Positions 22,293 through 30,014 of a stretch of DNA of 32,966 bases are shown here, piece by piece. The DNA comes from QYOJ01 sp043810345 (GTDB lineage: Bacteria > Bacteroidota > Bacteroidia > Bacteroidales > FEN-979). The stretch spans positions 1-32,966 of the forward strand of contig JBDROF010000021.1 of assembly GCA_043810345.1 (NCBI GenBank). Reading direction: 5' to 3'. The notes beneath the pieces are model-generated. The model did not search any database and was not told the DNA's origin. It saw only the letters and a program-made list of their open reading frames with translations. Position 1 is the stretch's first letter. Every line of letters begins with the position of its first letter. The position numbers and the translations under genes were made by a program.

Positions 22293-22327
22293 CCCATGAC
22301 CCCATGACCCCATGACCCCATGACCTC
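22293..22327. repeat. Right arm of third four-helix-bundle cassette
   Basis: Four CCCATGAC-type octamers and CTC; exact reverse complement of 21792-21826. Confidence 0.95.
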
Positions 22328-22429
22328 TCCCAGGTAATTAACAGCAAATTGTGAATAGCTTTTCCGGTAACAGGGTAAAAAGAGCTGTGAATTCCACTAT
22401 CATTGCACCGGTTCACCAACTTGTGCTGG

Positions 22430-23050
22430 ATGCGCATCCGGGTTGTTTTATTTCTGGTGTTTCTTTTTCTGATTCCTATTATTTCTCATCCTGAAACTGA
22501 GGAGGAAGGGAGGAGCAGGGGAGTTAAATCTGTCGATCCAGCCCCTGCACCGAAGCTAACTCCCTCCATCTTTATCATGGATAAGGGCCAGAAGCCTATC
22601 CCGCAACTGATCAGCTTTATGCAGGAATTCAATTCCACCCTCGATACCGTTTACCTTGTCAGGATGCTTGGGATCTACCTGGCCGAATGTAAACTGGAGG
22701 GGGTGAACCATGATGTTGCCGTGGTCCAGATGTGTCTCGAAACGGGTTTTCTCCGGTTCAACGGCTCCGTAAGCCGTTTTCAGAATAACTTCTGTGGGTT
22801 GGGCGCCATCAATGCGTATACGGCAGGCGATTGGTTTGAATCGATAGAAGATGGGATCCGTGCCCACATTCAGCACCTGAAGGGGTATGCCAGTATCGAA
22901 CCTCTCAACGCCCCCCCGGTTGATAAACGGTTTTACCATATCCGGCGTGGAACCGCGATTACCGTATATGACCTCACCGGCCGGTGGGCTACCGATCCGA
23001 AATACGGGGAGAAGATGGATTGGCTGCTGAGGAAGCTTTATGAAAAGTGA
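22430..23050 (+). CDS. Glucosaminidase-domain protein (GH73-like), exported
   Basis: 206 residues from the ATG at 22430 (MRIRVVLFLVFLFLIPIISH), which gives a clean signal peptide; an upstream in-frame ATG at 22403 is less likely. The mature part has YLAECKLEGVNHDVAVVQMC, LETGFLRFNGSVSRFQNNFC, GLGAINAYTAGDWFESIEDG and IRAHIQHLKGYAS, typical of the Bacteroidota glucosaminidase family that cleaves peptidoglycan glycan chains. The Glu in CLETGF is the likely catalytic acid. A near-match -7 box TATCATTG is at 22398-22405. It is followed 15 bases later by folK. Confidence 0.8.
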   Translation: MRIRVVLFLVFLFLIPIISHPETEEEGRSRGVKSVDPAPAPKLTPSIFIMDKGQKPIPQLISFMQEFNSTLDTVYLVRMLGIYLAECKLEGVNHDVAVVQMCLETGFLRFNGSVSRFQNNFCGLGAINAYTAGDWFESIEDGIRAHIQHLKGYASIEPLNAPPVDKRFYHIRRGTAITVYDLTGRWATDPKYGEKMDWLLRKLYEK

Positions 23051-23065
23051 TGAGGTGATGGGGTG

Positions 23066-23653
23066 ATGAAAGTCATGAAAGAAGAACCTGTCATTTTTCT
23101 TTGCCTGGGCTCTAATCAGGGCGACAGAGCTGGCACATTGCTGCGAGCTTGTGAGATGATTGTCCACGATGTTGGCCCTATCATCAAACAATCTTCCCTT
23201 TACGAGACCGAGCCATGGGGGATGGAGGGGGTGAACCTTTTTCTGAACCAGGTAATCAGGGTGACCAGTGATCTTCAGCCGCACGAACTGCTTAAGGTAG
23301 TGCTGGGGATAGAGGAGGAGTCGGGAAGAATACGGGATACGCGATACGGGATACGCGATACGAGATACGCGTCTGATGACCCACGTCTTACGTCTCACCT
23401 CTCACCTCTTACCTCTTACCTCCCACGTTCCATTGACATCGACATCCTCTTTTACGGGGAGCTGGTGTTGGATACGCCTGAGTTGACGATTCCTCATCCG
23501 CTACTGGCGGAGCGGCGGTTTGTGCTGGTGCCGCTGGCGGAATTTGCAGGGGAGTGGGTGCATCCGGTATTGGGGAAATCTATGAAGGAGTTGTTGGCGT
23601 GTTGCCGGGATTCTTCGGATGTTTCACCACATCAGGCACATAGGACACAATAG
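23066..23653 (+). CDS. folK: Dihydro-hydroxymethylpterin pyrophosphokinase with a repeat insert
   Basis: 195 residues from the ATG at 23066; the ATG at 23075 (MKEEPVIFLCLGSNQGDRAG) is equally possible. FolK transfers pyrophosphate from ATP to 6-hydroxymethyl-dihydropterin in folate synthesis. Motifs are VIFLCLGSNQGD, SLYETEPWGMEGVNLFLNQV, and RSIDIDILFYGELVLDTPEL with the metal-binding DIDI. Between EEESGR and RSIDIDI, where homologues have only a few residues, there are about 30 extra residues written by two heptamer arrays (23330-23427). The insert is next to the ATP/metal site loop, so activity may be affected. The C-terminus RDSSDVSPHQAHRTQ also looks repeat-derived. Confidence 0.92.
   Translation: MKVMKEEPVIFLCLGSNQGDRAGTLLRACEMIVHDVGPIIKQSSLYETEPWGMEGVNLFLNQVIRVTSDLQPHELLKVVLGIEEESGRIRDTRYGIRDTRYASDDPRLTSHLSPLTSYLPRSIDIDILFYGELVLDTPELTIPHPLLAERRFVLVPLAEFAGEWVHPVLGKSMKELLACCRDSSDVSPHQAHRTQ
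23330..23427. repeat. Two heptamer arrays inserted in folK
   Basis: Six units of the type ATACGGG/ATACGCG (23330-23371), a 14-base joint, then six units TCTTACG, TCTCACC, TCTCACC, TCTTACC, TCTTACC, TCCCACG (23386-23427). Both are in frame with folK and contain no stop. Confidence 0.93.
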
Positions 23654-23698
23654 AGGATCTGTTTTCAACATTTCGCTACCTCACTACCTCGCTATTAG

Positions 23699-23706
23699 TA
23701 TCTTTG
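23699..23706 (+). promoter_or_regulatory. -7 box before the kinase remnant
   Basis: TATCTTTG is a match to TAnnTTTG, 23 bases before the TTG of the truncated kinase reading frame. Confidence 0.45.
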
Positions 23707-23729
23707 ACCCTGAAATCAATACACATACG

Positions 23730-23804
23730 TTGTATCACTACGTCGTCATCGAGGGGAACGTTGGTGCGGGGAAGAGCTTTCCGGCTACCCGGGTGAAGAG
23801 ATAA
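23730..23804 (+). pseudogene. N-terminal remnant of a deoxynucleoside kinase
   Basis: The frame from the TTG at 23730 reads LYHYVVIEGNVGAGKSFPAT, then RVKR and a stop. VVIEGNVGAGKS is the start strand and P-loop of the deoxynucleoside kinase family, a gene that commonly follows folK in Bacteroidota. Only about 24 codons survive; the LID region and nucleoside site are missing and the terminator of the OmpA gene follows at once. I read it as the stump of a deleted gene. It could also be a chance P-loop-like peptide, but the position after folK and the promoter-like box favour a remnant. Confidence 0.65.
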
Positions 23805-23838
23805 AAAAAAGGCTGACCCGCGGTCCGGATCAGCCTTT
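23803..23838 (-). terminator. Rho-independent terminator of the OmpA-TPR gene
   Basis: On the minus strand: GGCTGATCC, a short loop, GGGTCAGCC (nine pairs with one G-T), then eight T. It lies about 20 bases after the stop of the outer membrane protein gene. On the plus strand the stem is followed by only four T, but it may stop transcription from the folK side too. Confidence 0.88.
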
Positions 23839-23856
23839 TATGGTCATCAGTAAACC

Positions 23857-26424
23857 TTACTTCACGATATTCTGGAATTCAGGAGTATTTGCATAATTGT
23901 AGAATTCGCGATCGCCCTTGGCCTGAGCCTTCAGATCTTTGCTTTCACAGGCTTTCATGAGGTATTCATAGAGCATGCCGGTGTCGTTCTTCTTGGCACC
24001 CACAATCGCCAGCAGGTAGGAGGTCTCTGGTGTTTGGGGAGCACACTTCAGGGTGGTCTCAGCGGCTGAGGTATTGCCGGATACCAGCTGGAGCAGACCC
24101 AGGTTGTAGTCGCAGGTGGCGCTACCCAGCATCTGGGAAGCTTTCTGGTAATCGCCCTTCGGGATCATCAGTACGCCGAGGTTGTAATTCTCATTCTCAC
24201 CAAGTTGTTTGGCTTTGTTGAAATAGGTTTCGGCTTTCTTGTAATCCTTCATCTTGGCATAGACCACGCCAAGGTTGTTGGTTACGATTCCGTTGTTCGG
24301 AGCCAGGCTGTTGGCGTTCTCCAGGTAATCGAGCGCCCTGTTATACTTCCCTGCAGCCATATTGGCCATACCGGCATTGCTTTGAGCTTTCCAGTTGTCG
24401 CCGTGCACTTTCGCTGCATTTTCGTAAATCTTCACCTGTTCTTTGACCTCATTGGTGAGGGTGCCGGCATAGAGGATCTCTTCCACTTTCAGTTTGTTGG
24501 GATCTGAAAGAGCCATCTCGCTGAGCTCCTCATCCAGGAAGCGCGGTTCGTAGAGGCTAGCTTTGACCACAGCCCTTCTCAGCGGGGGCAGCAGATTCTC
24601 TTCAATTTCGGGGTAGATCAGGATCATGTTGCGGATCTCCTGCTCTTTTTTGGCTTCGCTCTGGGTAGAGTTGATCACGTTGAGGATCTTGTCTTTATCC
24701 TTCAGGTCGCTGTGTTGAACAATCTTCATGAATCCGTTCCAGTCGGGACCGTGATGGTTGAGTACAAAGTTGACATCAGCAGCAGCAGCTTCCACGGCAG
24801 CTTTCACAGCTTTTTTGTCCTTGTTGTCTTTGTTGGCCTCTTTGACCCATTTCTTGTATTGGTCAACCACGTAAGTATGACCGGTCTTTGAACGGTTTTC
24901 TGAGAGGCCTACGTTGAAGGTCTCTTCCCCTTCGGGAGATGCCCATCCGTCGATCTCGATGTTTTTCAGCTTCCATCCCTGCAGCAGGAATGCATCCAGG
25001 CCGGCCAGTGTCTGCTGGGCTGCATCGGTCTTGTTGATGCCGAACTTTGGATTCCACTTGTAGAGGTTCTTCGGGAAGTAGAGCACGCCGGTCCTGGTAA
25101 CGATCACCTCTTTCTGATAGCCATGCTCGGCAATCAACACGACGAGTTCGTTGCTGATCCGGGTAGGTGTATAGATGACACCCGGAGCGAGAGAACGGGA
25201 GGGAAGCTCGATGAACTTGCCTTTGAACTTGATCTCATCTTTCTTCGGGATGATGGTCTCTTTGGCCTCATAGATGATGGGAGCGACCACCAGTTCCGAG
25301 GTATTCATCTCAGGTGTGTAGGGGAAAACGGTGGTGTAGGTAAAGGATCCACCCTCTTTGTACCTGATCATGGTGGCATCGCCGGTCAGCTTCTCACCCA
25401 TCAGGTTCATGGGTTTCAGTTCAACCTGACCGCCGTCGTACTTCAGCACAGGCTGGAAGTACATCCCCGCTTTCTGGGCGAAATATTTTTCCGGGAAGCG
25501 GCCTTTGATGGTCACCACGGCCGAATCACCCTTCTCGGAGAGCACGGCCGGAGTTACTTCGTACTTCACTTCGCCGTACTTCTTCTCCATCTCTTTCAGG
25601 TTGCCGCCACGGTACCCGAATTTGTAGGTCAGACCGAGGGTGAGCGAGCTGTACATGTCGTTCTTGATCTCCGTGGAGCCCCCCATGGTCATGTCGAGGA
25701 TGTCGCCATCCCGCCAGCGCCAGTAAAACTCGGGGTTGATCGACCAGTTCTTGTGGATGTTGATGTCCAACCCCAGGCCGGCGCCTACCTTGAATTCGAG
25801 GTTGTGGTGGAACAATCCACTGGTATTGCCCTTAACATTTGAAAATTTGTCCGGATCCCTGCCGACCCACGCATCATGTTTATCCAGCAACAGATCTTCC
25901 CGGTGACCGATGGTTTGGTCGGCGCCCAGGCCGATGATGGCATAGGAGCTGAATACCCGCTCGGGTTTATTCCCCATGAGCCAGTTGATCCAGTTAATGG
26001 TCACCTGCAGGTCGGTCTCCCAGGGATAGGCATGGAACCATTTGTGCAGGTAATCGGGTTTGGGATCGGTGGGGGTTCCCTGATCATAATCGTAGACGAA
26101 TTTGCCTTCGATCTTGCTTTGAACCTTTCCGTGGGCAATACGAAACCGGGCACCGATGACCCGTGTAAACTGTTTGGTGAACACCAGGCCATAGTTATAT
26201 CCCATGGCTCTGTCGCCTAGGTTGAACCACATGTTTTTGGAAAGGTCACCGTTAAACTGCATGATCCCGCCAAAAGCCTGAACAGACCAGTAACTATAGG
26301 AGGGAGCGGTGTTCCCGGTTTTTTTCGCCTCCGTGGTGGCATCCTGATTGAAAGCGAGGGCAGGCATGAGCGCCACGAGGAGGACGATCATTACCCTGGA
26401 TAGGTTACGATAAAACTTTTTCAT
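23857..26424 (-). CDS. OmpA-family outer membrane protein with beta-barrel and TPR region
   Basis: 855 residues. A signal peptide (MKKFYRNLSRVMIVLLVALM and PALAFNQ) is followed by a roughly 230-residue region rich in alternating aromatic residues (SYWSVQAFGGIMQFNGDLSK, LKVGAGLGL-like strands ending SSLTLGLTYKFGYRGG), which fits an outer membrane barrel. A middle domain of about 250 residues is followed by an OmpA-C-like peptidoglycan-binding segment around residue 490 (IEIDGWASPEGEETFNVGLS, ENRSKTGHTYVVDQYKKW), and then TPR-type repeats near 690-800 (AGKYNRALDYLENANSLAPN, KMKDYKKAETYFNKAKQLGE). It probably links outer membrane and cell wall. It stands alone with its own promoter and terminator. 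Residue ranges are estimates. Confidence 0.88.
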   Translation of the reverse strand: MKKFYRNLSRVMIVLLVALMPALAFNQDATTEAKKTGNTAPSYSYWSVQAFGGIMQFNGDLSKNMWFNLGDRAMGYNYGLVFTKQFTRVIGARFRIAHGKVQSKIEGKFVYDYDQGTPTDPKPDYLHKWFHAYPWETDLQVTINWINWLMGNKPERVFSSYAIIGLGADQTIGHREDLLLDKHDAWVGRDPDKFSNVKGNTSGLFHHNLEFKVGAGLGLDINIHKNWSINPEFYWRWRDGDILDMTMGGSTEIKNDMYSSLTLGLTYKFGYRGGNLKEMEKKYGEVKYEVTPAVLSEKGDSAVVTIKGRFPEKYFAQKAGMYFQPVLKYDGGQVELKPMNLMGEKLTGDATMIRYKEGGSFTYTTVFPYTPEMNTSELVVAPIIYEAKETIIPKKDEIKFKGKFIELPSRSLAPGVIYTPTRISNELVVLIAEHGYQKEVIVTRTGVLYFPKNLYKWNPKFGINKTDAAQQTLAGLDAFLLQGWKLKNIEIDGWASPEGEETFNVGLSENRSKTGHTYVVDQYKKWVKEANKDNKDKKAVKAAVEAAAADVNFVLNHHGPDWNGFMKIVQHSDLKDKDKILNVINSTQSEAKKEQEIRNMILIYPEIEENLLPPLRRAVVKASLYEPRFLDEELSEMALSDPNKLKVEEILYAGTLTNEVKEQVKIYENAAKVHGDNWKAQSNAGMANMAAGKYNRALDYLENANSLAPNNGIVTNNLGVVYAKMKDYKKAETYFNKAKQLGENENYNLGVLMIPKGDYQKASQMLGSATCDYNLGLLQLVSGNTSAAETTLKCAPQTPETSYLLAIVGAKKNDTGMLYEYLMKACESKDLKAQAKGDREFYNYANTPEFQNIVK

Positions 26425-26469
26425 ACTTCTGAATTTTAGATTTTATTAAAAATAATGTTTACTGATTCA

Positions 26470-26477
26470 CAAATATA
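26470..26477 (-). promoter_or_regulatory. Probable -7 box of the OmpA-TPR gene
   Basis: The minus strand reads TATATTTG, a match to TAnnTTTG, 46 bases before the ATG at 26422-26424. The intergenic region 26425-26636 is very AT-rich and shows nothing else I can name. Confidence 0.6.
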
Positions 26478-26636
26478 TTAAAAAAAAAACCAAACGAACA
26501 CTACATTAATTAAAATTTAATTGAATATTCTATATTAATTAACTGATTATTAGATTATTGATCTTAACGTTATGGTTTGAGCCTGTAAAAATAGTAAAGT
26601 TTTCTAAATCTTGTACGCACCATTCGTCTCAAAGTT

Positions 26637-27179
26637 TCATTTTTTTATACAATTGGCTGGTTTTCCGCACAGTTCCCAGAGTACGATTCCGGCGGTGACA
26701 GCTACATTCAGGGAATGCTTGGTACCGTACTGAGGAATTTCAATGGCTTGTGTAGTCAGAAACAGCACCTCCTCCGAAACACCCTTCACTTCATTTCCAA
26801 AGATGAGTGCGAGAGGTTTTCCCTCTGCCGGGGCAAACTCAGATAACGGAATACTCTGGTCTGTTTGTTCGATGGCCACGATCTGGTATCCCCGTCTCCT
26901 TAGCTGATCCACAGCCTCTGCGGCATCCGGAGAATAGCTCCATTCGACCGATTCCGTAGCTCCCAGTGCAGTCCGGTGAATCTCCCGGTGTGGGGGGGTG
27001 GCCGTGATACCGCACAGGCAGATGGCTTCCAGGTTAAAGGCGTCGGCTGTCCGGAAGATCGACCCCACGTTGTGCAGGCTGCGGATGTTATCCAGTACGA
27101 CCACCACCTGAAGTTTTGGACGGGCTTTGAAGCCGGCCAGGGAGGGGCGGTTGAGTTCGGTGGTGGCGAGTTTGCGCAT
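26637..27179 (-). CDS. TrmH/SpoU-family RNA 2'-O-methyltransferase
   Basis: 180 residues. All three SpoU motifs are visible: LDNIRSLHNVGSIFRTADAF near residue 29 (motif 1, NxxNxGxIxR), LALIFGNEVKGVSEEVL near 127 (motif 2), and IEIPQYGTKHSLNVAVTAGI near 147 (motif 3, SLNVxxAxxI type). The protein is a trefoil-knot methyltransferase acting on tRNA or rRNA with S-adenosylmethionine. Without the long N-terminal substrate-binding domain, the exact target cannot be named. Monocistronic and divergent from mutS. Confidence 0.92.
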   Translation of the reverse strand: MRKLATTELNRPSLAGFKARPKLQVVVVLDNIRSLHNVGSIFRTADAFNLEAICLCGITATPPHREIHRTALGATESVEWSYSPDAAEAVDQLRRRGYQIVAIEQTDQSIPLSEFAPAEGKPLALIFGNEVKGVSEEVLFLTTQAIEIPQYGTKHSLNVAVTAGIVLWELCGKPANCIKK

Positions 27180-27186
27180 CCGGCAT

Positions 27187-27194
27187 CAAAAGTA
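27187..27194 (-). promoter_or_regulatory. Probable -7 box of the TrmH-family gene
   Basis: The minus strand reads TACTTTTG, a match to TAnnTTTG, 7 bases before the ATG at 27177-27179, implying a very short leader. Confidence 0.55.
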
Positions 27195-27255
27195 ATCAAT
27201 ATAGCGCTTTTTTACAGAGTTATTAACATAATTTGAGAGAACGGGGCAAGAGAAG

Positions 27256-27263
27256 TACTTTTG
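27256..27263 (+). promoter_or_regulatory. Probable -7 box of mutS
   Basis: TACTTTTG matches TAnnTTTG, 80 bases before the mutS ATG. The palindromic repeat at 27271-27325 lies between this box and the gene. Confidence 0.55.
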
Positions 27264-27270
27264 AATGAGG

Positions 27271-27325
27271 ATTTACCCCCCGGCCCCCTAAAGGGGGAGC
27301 AAGTCCCCTTCAGGGGATTTAGGGG
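27271..27325. repeat. GC-rich palindromic repeat in the mutS leader
   Basis: Begins ATTTACCCCCCGGCCCCCT. It contains hairpins CCCCC-TAAA-GGGGG (27284-27297) and CCCC-TTCA-GGGG (27305-27316), and CCCCTAAA can alternatively pair with TTTAGGGG (27318-27325). It is followed by AGCGAACAGCGA, of the same word family as the arrays elsewhere. Confidence 0.85.
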
Positions 27326-27342
27326 TATAAAGCGAACAGCGA

Positions 27343-29970
27343 ATGGCAACAAAGGAAATAGCCGACACCCCGCTGATGCGTCAGTATGCTTCGATCAAGG
27401 CGAAGTATCCGGATGCGTTGCTGTTGTTCCGGGTGGGCGATTTTTATGAGACGTTTGGAGAGGACGCCATCAAGAGTTCCAGGGTACTGGGGATCGTGCT
27501 GACGAGAAGGGCTAACGGGGCTGCTTCTTACGTGGAGCTGGCCGGTTTTCCGTATCACTCGCTGGATCTTTACCTGCCCAGGCTGGTGAAGGCAGGGTAC
27601 CGCGTGGCGATCTGCGACCAGCTGGAAGATCCGAAGCAGGCCAAAACCATTGTCAAACGTGGCGTAACTGAACTGGTTACTCCGGGGGTTTCCTACCATG
27701 ACAAAATCCTCGAGCAAAAAGAGAATAATTTTCTGGCAGGCATTCACCTGGAGCCAAAGATCTCAGGCGTTGCCTTTCTTGATATCTCCACAGGGGAATT
27801 CTACCTGGCCCAGGGAACCCTGGAATACATCGATAAGCTTGTGCAAAGCTTCCGGCCGAGTGAGGTGGTGATCCAGAAGAGCAAGCGGCAGAAATTCATC
27901 GAGCTCTTCGGGGAAAAGTGTTACATCAGTACGTTCGACGACTGGGTATTTACCCCTGATTTCTCCCGGGAGCTCCTGTTGAAGCATTTCGGCACCAAGT
28001 CGTTGAAGGGATTCGGGGTGGAGAGCATGGAACAGGCGATCATCGCTGCCGGTTCGGCGTTGCATTACCTTGCAGAGACGCAACATGATAAGGTGCAGCA
28101 TATCTGCAAGCTGACCCGCATTGAAGAGGGGCAGTACATGTGGCTCGACCGCTTCACCATCCGGAACCTGGAGCTCCTTCATACCCCTCATGAACATGCC
28201 AAAACGCTGAATGAGGTGCTGGACCAAACGGTCTCCCCCATGGCCTCCCGGTTGCTGCGCAGGTGGATCGTGTTGCCATTGAAAAACAGGCAACCGATCG
28301 AAGAGCGCCTGGATGTAGTGGAGTTTTTTTTCCGGAACCCGGAGCAGATAGAACTGTTTCGCAAAGAGTTCAACGAGATCGGCGACCTGGAACGGTTGAT
28401 CTCGAAAGTGGCGGTAGGGAAGGTGAATCCCCGTGAGATGATCCATCTGAGACGGGCGATCGAGGCGATTGAAACGGTGAAGAGGTTGTGCGACTCTACT
28501 GATTGCAAGGGTCTGAAAAAGACAGGAGAACAACTTACACATTTGAAACTGGTGAGCGAACGGATCGGACAGGAGATCAACCCTGATCCGCCGGCTCTGG
28601 CAGTCAAAGGAAATATCATCCGGGAGGGGGTCTCGGCAGAGCTGGACGAGTTACGGGCCATAGCCTATTCGGGGAAGGATTTCCTGGTGAAGATCCAGCA
28701 ACGGGAGCAGGAACGAACCGGCATCAGCTCCCTGAAGATTGGCTACAACAACATATTCGGATACTACCTGGAGGTCACCAATACGCATAAGGAAAAGGTC
28801 CCGGCGGAGTGGAACCGCAAGCAAACGCTGGTCAATTCAGAGCGCTACATCACCGAAGAGCTGAAGGTTTACGAGGAGAAGATCCTGGGGGCAGAAGAGC
28901 GGATCCTGGAGTTGGAGATGAATCTCTACCAGGCGCTGATCCTCTTCCTGATCGATTACATCCAGCCGGTTCAGGTAAACAGCAACGCCATTGCCCAACT
29001 GGATGTGCTGGTGACGTTCGCCCATATTTCACGCCAGTTCAATTACCGGAGGCCGCGTTTGAACGATAGTTACATCATCGATATCAAAGGGGGACGGCAT
29101 GCGGTGATCGAACGCCAGATGAAACCGGGGGAAGAGTACATCCCCAACGACGTTTACCTGGACGATAAAACCCAGCAGATCATCATCCTGACCGGTCCGA
29201 ACATGTCGGGGAAGTCGGCGCTGCTCCGGCAAACCGCCCTGATCGTCCTGATGGCACAGATAGGATGTTTCGTGCCGGCTGAATCGGCCGAACTCGGATT
29301 GACCGACAAGATCTTTACCCGTGTGGGCGCTTCCGACAACATCTCATCCGGCGAATCGACCTTCATGGTGGAGATGAACGAGACCGCCAGCATTCTGAAC
29401 AACATCTCCAACCGCAGCCTGATCCTGCTGGATGAGATCGGCCGGGGGACCAGCACCTACGATGGCATCAGCATCGCCTGGGCCATTGCCGAGTACCTGC
29501 ATCAGCATCCATTGTTCAAACCTAAGGTACTTTTTGCCACCCATTACCATGAGTTGAACGAGATGACCAACCTGTTCGGGCGCATCTGCAATTATCATGT
29601 ATCTATCAAGGAGATCGGCAACCAGGTGCTCTTTCTCCGGAAGATCCTCCCGGGAGGGAGCGAACACAGTTTTGGCATCCATGTGGCCAAGATGGCGGGG
29701 ATGCCGTCGGGGGTGCTGGAGCGGGCGAATGAGATGCTGGGGCAGTTGGAGGCGAAGCACGCGACCCCACCCCCCGGCCCCCTCCCCAAACCAGGGAGGG
29801 GGAGGATCCAGGATCCAGGATCCAGCTTTCAGCTTTCATTCATCCAGTTGGACGACCCGCTGTTGGAACAGATCAAGCAGGATATCCTGAACACAGAGAT
29901 CAACACCCTGACGCCGGTGGAGGCGTTGATGAAGCTGAATGAGATCAAAAAATTGCTGGAAAAAAAATAA
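27343..29970 (+). CDS. mutS: DNA mismatch repair protein MutS
   Basis: 875 residues. The mismatch-recognition domain opens with LLLFRVGDFYETFGEDA near residue 26, containing the Phe-x-Glu reader (FYE). The connector, lever and clamp domains follow, with NIFGYYLEVTNTHK near 470. The ATPase domain has Walker A LTGPNMSGKSALL near 615, the signature SSGESTFMVEM near 668, Walker B SLILLDEIGRGTSTYDG near 690, and FATHYHELNEM near 728. The protein is complete. Near residue 808, between the ATPase domain and the C-terminal dimerisation helices, a Pro/Gly-rich insert (TPPPGPLPKPGRGRIQDPGS) is of repeat origin. It lies in a flexible linker and is unlikely to abolish function. No mutL is nearby. Confidence 0.97.
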   Translation: MATKEIADTPLMRQYASIKAKYPDALLLFRVGDFYETFGEDAIKSSRVLGIVLTRRANGAASYVELAGFPYHSLDLYLPRLVKAGYRVAICDQLEDPKQAKTIVKRGVTELVTPGVSYHDKILEQKENNFLAGIHLEPKISGVAFLDISTGEFYLAQGTLEYIDKLVQSFRPSEVVIQKSKRQKFIELFGEKCYISTFDDWVFTPDFSRELLLKHFGTKSLKGFGVESMEQAIIAAGSALHYLAETQHDKVQHICKLTRIEEGQYMWLDRFTIRNLELLHTPHEHAKTLNEVLDQTVSPMASRLLRRWIVLPLKNRQPIEERLDVVEFFFRNPEQIELFRKEFNEIGDLERLISKVAVGKVNPREMIHLRRAIEAIETVKRLCDSTDCKGLKKTGEQLTHLKLVSERIGQEINPDPPALAVKGNIIREGVSAELDELRAIAYSGKDFLVKIQQREQERTGISSLKIGYNNIFGYYLEVTNTHKEKVPAEWNRKQTLVNSERYITEELKVYEEKILGAEERILELEMNLYQALILFLIDYIQPVQVNSNAIAQLDVLVTFAHISRQFNYRRPRLNDSYIIDIKGGRHAVIERQMKPGEEYIPNDVYLDDKTQQIIILTGPNMSGKSALLRQTALIVLMAQIGCFVPAESAELGLTDKIFTRVGASDNISSGESTFMVEMNETASILNNISNRSLILLDEIGRGTSTYDGISIAWAIAEYLHQHPLFKPKVLFATHYHELNEMTNLFGRICNYHVSIKEIGNQVLFLRKILPGGSEHSFGIHVAKMAGMPSGVLERANEMLGQLEAKHATPPPGPLPKPGRGRIQDPGSSFQLSFIQLDDPLLEQIKQDILNTEINTLTPVEALMKLNEIKKLLEKK
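29764..29837. repeat. Repeat insert near the 3' end of mutS
   Basis: A GC-rich hairpin CCCCCTCCC (29778-29786) with GGGAGGGGG (29794-29802), then in-phase heptamers AGGATCC three times (29803-29823) and AGCTTTC twice (29824-29837). The opening CCCCCCGGCCCCCT is the same word as in the mutS leader repeat. Confidence 0.9.
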
Positions 29971-29989
29971 CGGGATCCTGAATTTTTGT

Positions 29990-29997
29990 TATTTTTG
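29990..29997 (+). promoter_or_regulatory. Probable -7 box for tRNA-Gly
   Basis: TATTTTTG matches TAnnTTTG, 18 bases before the tRNA 5' end. Confidence 0.5.
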
Positions 29998-30014
29998 CAC
30001 TCCTTGTCAAACAC

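Noticed and set aside
23619..23804. A 61-codon frame starting at 23619 as a real small gene
   Set aside because: Its first half overlaps the folK 3' end and repeat-like sequence; only the last 24 codons look like a kinase N-terminus.
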